Shown here one piece after another: positions 1 through 6,518 of a stretch of DNA of 64,000 nt. Below the pieces are notes generated by a model that did no database searches, had not been told where the DNA came from, and was given only the letters and a program-made list of their open reading frames with translations. Each line of letters starts with the position of its first letter. The first letter of the stretch is position 1. The stretch is from Corynebacterium tapiri (GTDB lineage: Bacteria > Actinomycetota > Actinomycetes > Mycobacteriales > Mycobacteriaceae), in the NCBI RefSeq assembly GCF_006334925.1, contig NZ_VDHJ01000001.1:1-64000 (forward strand). The letters are read 5' to 3'. Both the position numbers and the translations under genes were made by a program.

Positions 1-78
1 CGAACCCGGAAGCTAAGCCTGTCCACGCTGATGGTACTGCACTCGGGAGGGTGTGGGAGAGTAGGTTACCGCCGACCA
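1..78 (+). rRNA. 5S rRNA, 3' part
   Basis: The first bases match the 3' two thirds of an actinobacterial 5S rRNA (CCGGAAGCTAAGCC ... GGGAGAGTAGGT-CACCGCC-like end). The 5' part lies before the window, so an rRNA operon is expected immediately upstream. The exact 3' end is estimated. Confidence 0.93.
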
Positions 79-102
79 AAAAAATAGATAAGTAAATATG
101 GT

Positions 103-150
103 GTGGGGTGTGTTACTTGGACTTCGTCCTGGTAGCACACCCCACTTTTT
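103..150 (+). terminator. rRNA operon terminator
   Basis: A perfect 10-bp inverted repeat (GTGGGGTGTG at 103-112, CACACCCCAC at 136-145) is followed by TTTTT. It sits 25 nt after the 5S rRNA, as expected for the intrinsic terminator of the rrn operon. Confidence 0.92.
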
Positions 151-605
151 CGTGCTCGGAGGACGAATAGCAGATGACGAGCAGCTCTCGCCGGTTAGGA
201 ACTGACGTTACACTCAGCCTTTGTGACGCCAAGGGAAAAAGCTGCTTTGCCGGCATCTAGGTTGCCGTACTAGGACGAAGTATTAGACGGTGCAGCGAGG
301 CAACGCTGGGGCTCAGGCCTTTTAGTCTTCCCATTGTTGAGGTGGTCGTCTAAAGGGGAAAGTGGCGAGTCTCGGCTTGCTTCCACTCATGGGCAAGGCC
401 CCTTTTGGGCCATCAAGGGGCAACGACGGTTCCGCTACGCATGAGCCGCAGAGCGTCTCGCGTCCCGTAGGTTTCAGATCAGGCACCCGAATTGGTGAGG
501 GGATGATCTGCGCATAAAGGAACGCCCGCGGTCTCGCTGTATGCGAATAAGCTTCAGCAGGTTTCGAGGAGTCCGTGGGCGCGGGGGAGAGGGCGTTTAA
601 AAGCG
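151..605. other. Intergenic, no gene recognised
   Basis: About 455 nt between the rrn terminator and the stop of the leftward gene at 606. A 28-codon ORF (174-260, +) follows a GGAGGA sequence but resembles nothing I know. A short GGCCC/GGGCC hairpin lies near 398-411. No tRNA or convincing gene was seen. Confidence 0.5.
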
Positions 606-1250
606 CTAGAGCTCGAGCAGGTTATACGGGGTCTTTTTTACGTCTTCGAGGCGCTTGCGGTGGCGCTCCAGCTTTCCCCATTGTTCGCGGGGGATCGCGT
701 CACGGGCCATGTCGATGACTGTCTTGTCGGGGGTTCCCCAAGCGATGGGCATCGGGGATATTTCCTGCCAGCGTCCGGAGTCGTGCGATGTTCGGCGCCC
801 CAGAACTGCCGCGACCGGGACTTTAGTGCCTAGTGTTGGCTTGATGCCTGGGATAGCGGTGACTGTGCGCAGTGCTAGGGCCCAGGCAGGTTCGAGGTCG
901 GGGTCTACGTTAGTGTTCACCAGCGCCATGAGTACAAAGTCGCGCTCATTGATCTCTGCGATGATGGCCGGGGCTAGGGGATAGCGGTCGTACAGCGGCT
1001 GAGCGTTGCCGAATTTCTTGGCCACGGTAAAACCGATAACGATGAACGTGATGCCAAGCGCGATGGCCACGAGTAGAACCATGAGTGCCCAGATGGCCTG
1101 GTTTGCGGGCCAGAGGTAGACCGCCAGGGCGATAAGCATGATCATGATGCCCAGGCCGATGCCTCCGGCGCGCACGCGACGGGTGTCGCGAATCATCTCA
1201 TTGTGCTTGCGGGCAAAGGGCTCGTCAACCTGGAATTTGAATACCTTCAC
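606..1250 (-). CDS. Conserved membrane protein (DUF3239-like)
   Basis: A 214-residue protein with an amphipathic N-terminus, two adjacent membrane segments (about residues 28-48 and 54-76), and a soluble C-terminal domain of about 130 residues. The soluble part contains a PVAAVLGRR stretch and ends in a basic tail. The architecture resembles the corynebacterial DUF3239 family, a recollection I cannot verify here. No catalytic motif is seen. It starts 15 nt after the helicase stop (stop at 1265, start codon at 1250), so it is probably the last gene of the leftward transcript. Function unknown. Confidence 0.8.
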   Translation of the reverse strand: MKVFKFQVDEPFARKHNEMIRDTRRVRAGGIGLGIMIMLIALAVYLWPANQAIWALMVLLVAIALGITFIVIGFTVAKKFGNAQPLYDRYPLAPAIIAEINERDFVLMALVNTNVDPDLEPAWALALRTVTAIPGIKPTLGTKVPVAAVLGRRTSHDSGRWQEISPMPIAWGTPDKTVIDMARDAIPREQWGKLERHRKRLEDVKKTPYNLLEL

Positions 1251-1264
1251 GTTCCCAAGGGTAG

Positions 1265-2902
1265 TTACACATCAATGCCGTCGATGATGCGGTAGGCATA
1301 TCCCTGTTCGGCAAGGAATCGTTGGCGGTGTGCTGCGTATTCGGCGTCGATGGAATCGCGTGTGACCACTGTGTAGAAGTGGGCCTCGTTCTCGCTCTGC
1401 TTGGGGCGTAAGAGGCGTCCAAGGCGCTGCGCTTCCTCCTGGCGGGAGCCGAAGGTGCCGGAGACCTGAATGGCCACAGCTGCTTCGGGCAAGTCGATGG
1501 AGAAGTTCGCCACTTTGGAAACCACGAGCACGGAGATTTCTCCGGCACGGAAGGCTGCGAAGGCTTGTTCTCGCTTCTTGGTGGAAGTTTTGCCGTCGAT
1601 AAGCGGAACATCGAGAGCAGTGGCGAGCTCTTCTAACTGTTCGATGAATGCCCCGATGATCAGGCAGGGGAGGCCTTGGTGGGAGTCGAGAAGTTTGCGC
1701 ACCACGCGAGTCTTGGAGGAGGAACAAGCGGCGATGCGATAGCGGTCGCGGGTGTCGGCGGTGGCATAGACCAAGCGTTCCTCGTTGGTCATGGTCACGC
1801 GGACTTCGGTGCATTCTGCGGTGGCGATGAAACCGCGTGCTTCAAGCTCTTTCCAGGGGGCGTCGTAGCGCTTGGGGCCAATGAGACTGAAGACGTCGGA
1901 CTCGCGGGCATCCTCGCGCACCAGTGTGGCGGTGAGGCCGAGGCGTCGGCGAGATTGCAGATCTGAGGTCAGCCGGAAGACGGGGGCCGGGAGGAGGTGG
2001 ACCTCGTCGTAGATGATCAGGCCCCAGTCGCGGGAGTCGAAAAGCTCGAGAGCGCGGTACTCACCCTTGGTCTTGCGGGTGACTACCTGGTAGGTCGCGA
2101 TGGTGACGGGGCGGATTTCTTTGCGCTCGCCGGAGTATTCGCCGATCTCTTCTGGGGTCAGCGTGGTGCGGCGCAGGAGCTCGTCGCGCCACTGACGCCC
2201 GGCGACGGTGTTAGTGACCAGGATGAGGGTGGTGGTTTGGGCCTGGGCCATGGCGGCAGCTCCCACGATCGTCTTGCCGGCGCCACACGGAAGCACCACA
2301 ACGCCGGAGCCGCCCTCGAAGAAGGATTCGGTGGCCTGTTGTTGGTAATCGCGCACGGACCAATCGCCGGCTAGGGCGATGGGATGCGATTCGCCGTCGA
2401 CGTATCCGGCGCGGTCCTCGGCTGGCCAGTTGACCTTGATCAGTTCTTGTTTGAGGCGGCCACGCTCGGAGGGGAATACGACCACCGTGGAGTCGTCGAT
2501 GCGTTGGCCCAGCATCGCGGCGATCTTTTTGTGAAGGGAGATTTCGGTGAGTATCGCCGGTTCCTCTGCCGCGAGTACGAGCCCGTGGGCGGGGTGGGCC
2601 TGGATACTGACCCGGCCGTAGCGGCTCATGGTCTCGGCGACGTCGATAAGCAGGGACTGCGGGACGGGGAAGCGGGAGTAGCGCTCCAGGACGTCTACGG
2701 CCTGCTCAGCGTCGAAGCCGGCAGCACGGGCGTTCCACAGGGCCAGCGGGGTAATGCGGTAGGTGTGGATGTGCTCGGGGGCGCGCTCGAGCTCCGCGAA
2801 GGGGGCGAGGGCGGCGCGGGCCTCGTCGCCCTGGGGGTGGGCTACCTCCAAAAGGACGGTCTTATCCGATTGCACAATGAGAGGTCCCTGCCCGACTGTC
2901 AT
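1265..2902 (-). CDS. XPB/Rad25-type DNA repair helicase
   Basis: A superfamily 2 DNA helicase of the actinobacterial XPB family (Rv0861c-like), 545 residues, presumed to unwind DNA 3' to 5' in repair. Visible motifs: Walker A GAGKT (about 205), DEVH box (about 299), LTATLVRED including the XPB RED motif (about 322), and motif VI QRLGRLLRPK (about 495). The ORF is open to 2998, but the family N-terminus GPLIVQSDKTVLLEV and the end of the preceding gene at 2952 favour ATG 2902. The first 20 codons recur at 3582-3641 as the head of a chimeric ORF. The expected upstream partner (6519-8705) has been displaced by 3.6 kb. Confidence 0.95.
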   Translation of the reverse strand: MTVGQGPLIVQSDKTVLLEVAHPQGDEARAALAPFAELERAPEHIHTYRITPLALWNARAAGFDAEQAVDVLERYSRFPVPQSLLIDVAETMSRYGRVSIQAHPAHGLVLAAEEPAILTEISLHKKIAAMLGQRIDDSTVVVFPSERGRLKQELIKVNWPAEDRAGYVDGESHPIALAGDWSVRDYQQQATESFFEGGSGVVVLPCGAGKTIVGAAAMAQAQTTTLILVTNTVAGRQWRDELLRRTTLTPEEIGEYSGERKEIRPVTIATYQVVTRKTKGEYRALELFDSRDWGLIIYDEVHLLPAPVFRLTSDLQSRRRLGLTATLVREDARESDVFSLIGPKRYDAPWKELEARGFIATAECTEVRVTMTNEERLVYATADTRDRYRIAACSSSKTRVVRKLLDSHQGLPCLIIGAFIEQLEELATALDVPLIDGKTSTKKREQAFAAFRAGEISVLVVSKVANFSIDLPEAAVAIQVSGTFGSRQEEAQRLGRLLRPKQSENEAHFYTVVTRDSIDAEYAAHRQRFLAEQGYAYRIIDGIDV

Positions 2903-2951
2903 GAGCAACCAGTCTAGGCAGGGACCTCGGGGAGCTGGAATTTGCTCCGTT

Positions 2952-3422
2952 TTACTCCGGGGCAGAGATGAGCTCGTCGCGGTTAATGGCGCCTGCAAGG
3001 GAGCGGGTCACGCTGAAGGGTATGGCGTGGATCGCGGCGAGAAAGAGCGGATAGAGGGTACCCGTGGCTTCTGTAACCGTGAGTGTGGTGAAGCGGGAAG
3101 CCACGGCCAGGAAGCTGGAAACAATCATGAGCCCGACGATGCTAAAGATCGCCGTGCGCAGGCCAACGGTGCGTGCATCGTATACCTGGTGTTGCTGGTA
3201 TTCGTCCCTGGGTGCATTAGGGAGATCGATGCCATTAATGCTCTTTCGGAGCGAGTACAGAGACCAAACCAGTCCGACAACGGGAATGATGGCGATCATG
3301 ATCGCTGCGAACGGGTTGAAGAAGGCAACGACAGCGGTAAGTATCAGTATTCCGAGCAGCGCATCGGCAAGCCTAATTAAGCGATTCCGGCGGCTCACAG
3401 TAGCTGAGGAGCGCAGAGACAT
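2952..3422 (-). CDS. Small four-TM membrane protein, paralogue of 5710-6219
   Basis: 156 residues with hydrophobic segments at about 18-36, 39-58, 90-108 and 118-136. A polar loop between segments 2 and 3 contains DEY...V.DAR. The gene at 5710-6219 has the same 2+2 TM layout and a matching loop (DEYENEVLDAWR), so I infer distant homology although overall identity is low. Each copy directly follows an XRE-type ORF, suggesting a regulator plus membrane partner cassette present twice. The start is 6 nt after the chimeric ORF. Molecular function unknown. Confidence 0.75.
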   Translation of the reverse strand: MSLRSSATVSRRNRLIRLADALLGILILTAVVAFFNPFAAIMIAIIPVVGLVWSLYSLRKSINGIDLPNAPRDEYQQHQVYDARTVGLRTAIFSIVGLMIVSSFLAVASRFTTLTVTEATGTLYPLFLAAIHAIPFSVTRSLAGAINRDELISAPE

Positions 3423-3428
3423 GAGTGT

Positions 3429-3641
3429 TTACCTTCCGTAGATTTCGGCGGAGAGCGGAGTGAACGGGGTACGCGAGAATACGGCCTCTACGGGGAGGTC
3501 GAAGACGGCACAGACCCGGAAAGCGAGGTCGAGACTGGGGGAGTAATCGCCGCGCTCCAGGGCTCCGACGGTTTGCGGGTTGACCTCGAGGAGCACGGTC
3601 TTATCCGACTGGACGATGAGCGGGCCGTTACCAATAGTCAT
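3429..3641 (-). CDS. Chimeric ORF: helicase N-terminus fused to XRE regulator C-terminal part
   Basis: 70 residues. Residues 1-20 match the helicase start at 2902 at 18 of 20 positions (GPLIVQSDKTVLLEV is identical). Residues 20-69 match residues 35-84 of the XRE regulator at 6216-6485 at about 44 of 50 positions. The fusion keeps the third helix of the HTH (NPQTVGALERG) and the C-terminal region but loses helices 1 and 2, so ordinary DNA binding is doubtful. It starts 12 nt after the permease stop and ends 6 nt before the next gene, so it is placed for translation. At DNA level the head is about 74% and the tail about 86% identical to its source by eye. It may be a remnant or a dominant-negative partner. 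Confidence 0.7.
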   Translation of the reverse strand: MTIGNGPLIVQSDKTVLLEVNPQTVGALERGDYSPSLDLAFRVCAVFDLPVEAVFSRTPFTPLSAEIYGR

Positions 3642-3653
3642 AGGCCCGTCAGT

Positions 3654-4832
3654 TTACGCCGGACGTGCGGTGAGGGCCTTCGCCCAGGTCATCTTCTTGC
3701 CGTTGTTGAGGATGGACGCGCGGTAGATGCGCGCAACCAGCCAGATGACCACGGCGGTCACGACAGCCATGAGCAGCATGGACAGCCCGAACTCGCCCAG
3801 GCTCATGTTGCCGGCCGCGTACTGCAGCGGCGCGGTGGTGATGGACACGGGCGGGATCCAGGCCATGGCTTGCATCCACGTCGCGTCCGCAGAGGTCCAG
3901 CCGAACATGGGCACGTACATGGAGACGAAGATGATGAGCATGATGGGCAGCTGCGTCGACTGCAGATCCTCTGTGCGCTGGACCATGGCGCCGGCGGCAG
4001 CGTAGAGCGAGCCGAAAAACAGCATGCCCAGGATGAACGACACCAGCAGGATGGGAAGGATCGCCCAGGAGAACTCCATGCCATCGACCAATCCGGAGAA
4101 CTTCAGGGAAATCGCCGCGGCGACCAGCCACAGGGCGGTGCAGGCAAGGCCGAAGATCACGTTGCCGATGATCTTGCCGGCGAGGAAGTCCATCGGGCGC
4201 ACGGAGGCGAGGATGAGTTCGACGACACGCGAGGACTTCTCCTCGGTCACCCGCGAGCCGATGCTGGCGGCGAAGGTGATGATGGAAAAGACCAGCAGCA
4301 TGATGCCGGCCAAGGCGGTGAGGGTGGACATCATCTCGCCCTCGGACTGCTCGCCCTCCGCGGACACGTCAACCATGGAGACGGTGGCGGGGCCCATGGC
4401 CTGGTCGAATTCCTCCGGCGTCACGCCGACGGCGGCGAGCGCCTGGTTGGTCTCGTAGGCGGAGACGGCCTGGGAGACGAGACTGCTTATCGACGGCGAA
4501 GCCGTCCCATCCGCCAGCAGCTCCCATCCGTTTTCTCCAGAGACCAGCGCGGCCTCCACGTCGCCGTTGCGCACCGCCTCCTCGGCGGCGGGGCGGTCCG
4601 TGACCGAGCTGACCTCGGCGCCGGTGCCTTCGAGCACGGCGGAGTCCGTGGCCGCGATACGCGGCGCGCTGGGTTCGCTGTCGTCGCTGAGGAAGTAGGA
4701 GAGCGCCGCAATGCCGCCGACGATGAGGATGAGGGTGAGGGCCAGGGAGACGATCATGCCCTTGCTTTTGGCGGCCACGGCGATCTCGCGTTTGGCCACG
4801 GTGGCGACGGTGTTGATGGACGAGTAGCTCAT
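3654..4832 (-). CDS. ABC-2 type transporter permease (NatB-like)
   Basis: 392 residues. A first membrane segment (about 25-45) is followed by an extracytoplasmic domain of about 120 residues. Five or more membrane segments then lie between about 165 and 380, with the conserved GSRVTEEKSSRVVELILASVRP stretch, broken here as EEK..RVVE, typical of Na+ or drug exporting ABC-2 permeases. It overlaps the ATPase gene by 4 nt (ATGA), so the two are translationally coupled and should form one exporter. The substrate is unknown; sodium, antibiotics or peptides are possible. A 452-codon ORF on the opposite strand is a GC-rich shadow. Confidence 0.9.
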   Translation of the reverse strand: MSYSSINTVATVAKREIAVAAKSKGMIVSLALTLILIVGGIAALSYFLSDDSEPSAPRIAATDSAVLEGTGAEVSSVTDRPAAEEAVRNGDVEAALVSGENGWELLADGTASPSISSLVSQAVSAYETNQALAAVGVTPEEFDQAMGPATVSMVDVSAEGEQSEGEMMSTLTALAGIMLLVFSIITFAASIGSRVTEEKSSRVVELILASVRPMDFLAGKIIGNVIFGLACTALWLVAAAISLKFSGLVDGMEFSWAILPILLVSFILGMLFFGSLYAAAGAMVQRTEDLQSTQLPIMLIIFVSMYVPMFGWTSADATWMQAMAWIPPVSITTAPLQYAAGNMSLGEFGLSMLLMAVVTAVVIWLVARIYRASILNNGKKMTWAKALTARPA

Positions 4833-5710
4833 CGGGTGACCACTTCCTGGAAGAGTTCATTGAGGTCGGGGACCTGGCGGGAAAAGGAATGCACGGGGCC
4901 GGCGGCCATCGCGGCCTGGAGGATCTCCTGATCGCGCTCGGGCGAGTCGGTTTCCAGGACGATGTGGCCGGGGCGGTCGTCGATAAGCGTCGTGGACGCC
5001 GGGTACCAGTCGCGGGCCTCGGTGTGCACCTCGAAGCGCACGGGACCGCCGGAGCGGAGCTCGTCGACGGTGCCCTCGGCGATCATGTGGCCGTGGGCGA
5101 CGATGCCGACGCGGTCGCAGAGGCGCTGCACCAGGTCGAGCTGGTGGGAGGAGAAGACGACGGGGATGCCGGCGTTGGTGCGCTCGACAAGCATGTCGCT
5201 CATGACGCTGACGGCCACGGGGTCGAGGCCGGAGAAAGGCTCGTCGAGGATGAGCAGTTCCGGATCGTGGACCAGGGAGGCGGCGAGCTGGACGCGCTGC
5301 TGATTGCCCAGGGAGAGGTCGGAAAGTTTGTCGCCGATGCGCTCGGTCAGTCCGAGGCGCTCGAGGAGGGACTCGGAGGACTTCTTGGCCGCGGGGGCGG
5401 TCATGCCGTGGAGTCGGCCCAGGAAGGCGAGCTGGTCGCCGATCTTCTCTTTGTTGTACAGCCCACGCTCCTCCGGCATGTAGCCGATGCGGCGGCGTAG
5501 GTCGTCGTTCATCGGGGTGTCGCCGAAGCGGACCTCGCCGGAGTCGGCGGTGAGCACGCCCAGGGCGATGCGCATGGTGGTTGACTTACCGGCGCCGTTG
5601 GAGCCGACGAAGCCGTACATCTCGCCCTCGCGGACGGTGAACGTCATGTCGTTTAGCGCCTGGTGGTCGCCGAAATACTTGTTCAGGTGGTCAATGTGTA
5701 GAGCGGGCAT
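4829..5710 (-). CDS. ABC transporter ATP-binding protein (NatA-like)
   Basis: 293 residues with all ABC ATPase motifs: Walker A GSNGAGKST (36-44), signature LSLGNQQR (132-139), Walker B LLILDEP (152-158) and H-loop His189. The C-terminal 90 residues form the extra domain seen in NatA/CcmA-like exporters. It overlaps the permease by 4 nt and shares one base with the upstream membrane protein gene. It powers the exporter with the protein from 3654-4832. Confidence 0.94.
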   Translation of the reverse strand: MPALHIDHLNKYFGDHQALNDMTFTVREGEMYGFVGSNGAGKSTTMRIALGVLTADSGEVRFGDTPMNDDLRRRIGYMPEERGLYNKEKIGDQLAFLGRLHGMTAPAAKKSSESLLERLGLTERIGDKLSDLSLGNQQRVQLAASLVHDPELLILDEPFSGLDPVAVSVMSDMLVERTNAGIPVVFSSHQLDLVQRLCDRVGIVAHGHMIAEGTVDELRSGGPVRFEVHTEARDWYPASTTLIDDRPGHIVLETDSPERDQEILQAAMAAGPVHSFSRQVPDLNELFQEVVTR

Positions 5711-6219
5711 TAGTCCTCTGCGGGTTGGTTGAAGGTCAGAGCGAATCCGACGGCGGGCAGGGTGCTCACGGCGAGGTAGGTGAAGAGCATGTAGATGCCC
5801 ACCGCCGTGGCGAAGATCTGGGTGCGGATGCCGTCGGCGGCCACGAGTCCGAGGATGATCGACGCCGCCGCGCCGACAACGAGCAGGGTGTTGAGCAGGG
5901 TCAACGCCCGGGAGCGCCAGGCGTCGAGCACCTCGTTTTCGTATTCGTCGAGGGCGTGGCGCGGGGCCATGTCCTTAGCGCCGATGGTGTTGCGCAGCAG
6001 CGTCCACGCGATCATGGCGACGAGCATGGCGGCGAGCAGCGGCCACAGGAAATGGAGCGAAAAGAACATTCCGACCTCGCAGAGAAAGCTCACGGCGAGG
6101 AAGGTGAAATAGGTGATTACCAGCGCCCGGGTGCGCCCAGGGGTACGCCAGCGGTCGACCCAGGTCGGGGTCGGCGTGTTGTCTATCGAGTGCCAGAGTC
6201 GGTGTTGCAGATTGGTCAT
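5710..6219 (-). CDS. Small four-TM membrane protein, partner of XRE regulator
   Basis: 169 residues: about 28 N-terminal polar residues, then membrane segments at about 31-51, 55-75, 107-128 and 133-155, with a charged loop DEYENEVLDAWRSR between the pairs. The start overlaps the XRE regulator by 4 nt (ATGA) and the stop touches the ATPase start. The gene order regulator, small membrane protein, ABC ATPase, ABC permease suggests a sensor or accessory role for the exporter. This is inference from context only. Confidence 0.78.
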   Translation of the reverse strand: MTNLQHRLWHSIDNTPTPTWVDRWRTPGRTRALVITYFTFLAVSFLCEVGMFFSLHFLWPLLAAMLVAMIAWTLLRNTIGAKDMAPRHALDEYENEVLDAWRSRALTLLNTLLVVGAAASIILGLVAADGIRTQIFATAVGIYMLFTYLAVSTLPAVGFALTFNQPAED

Positions 6220-6485
6220 GAACGCTCTCCTTTTGCGAAGATTTCGGCCGACATGGGAGTGAACGGCGTGCGCGAAAATACGGCCTCCACAGGGAGGTCG
6301 AAGACCGCGCAGATGCGGAAGGCGAGGTCGAGGCTGGGGGAGTGGTCGCCGCGCTCAAGGGCCCCGACGGTTTGCGGATTGACGTCGATGAGCTCGGCGA
6401 GTTGGGCGCGCGACATGTCCCGTTCGGTGCGTAGGACGCGCACCCGATTGAAAATTGGGTCAGACGGCTTTTTCTTTGGGGACAT
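6216..6485 (-). CDS. XRE-family transcriptional regulator
   Basis: 89 residues with one Cro/cI-type HTH (about 11-65): RVRVLRTERDMSRAQLAEL, then the recognition helix NPQTVGALERGDHSP and VFDLPVEAVF. The C-terminal tail is short, as in the YozG-like small regulators often found with membrane proteins. It is first in the regulator/membrane protein/ABC operon. A 5-bp-arm inverted repeat overlapping the likely -10 (6496-6514) could be its own operator. Its residues 35-84 are duplicated in the chimeric ORF at 3429-3641. Confidence 0.9.
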   Translation of the reverse strand: MSPKKKPSDPIFNRVRVLRTERDMSRAQLAELIDVNPQTVGALERGDHSPSLDLAFRICAVFDLPVEAVFSRTPFTPMSAEIFAKGERS

Positions 6486-6495
6486 AGACCAAAGT

Positions 6496-6514
6496 ATTGT
6501 ATAAACCCAACAAT
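6496..6514 (-). promoter_or_regulatory. Promoter with inverted repeat, near-leaderless XRE operon
   Basis: ATTGT-N9-ACAAT is a perfect short inverted repeat. On the minus strand its left half gives a -10 like TACAAT about 11 nt before the ATG at 6485, implying a leader of only a few bases. A repeat over the -10 is a plausible autorepression operator for the XRE protein. No clear -35 was found. Confidence 0.45.
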
Positions 6515-6518
6515 CTGT

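Noticed and set aside
174..260. 28-codon ORF after the rRNA operon
   Set aside because: It has a GGAGGA upstream, but there is no similarity or composition signal to support it.
3573..4931. 452-codon ORF opposite the ABC permease
   Set aside because: His/Gly/Arg-rich composition, typical of an antisense frame of a GC-rich gene; it lies wholly over well-supported genes.
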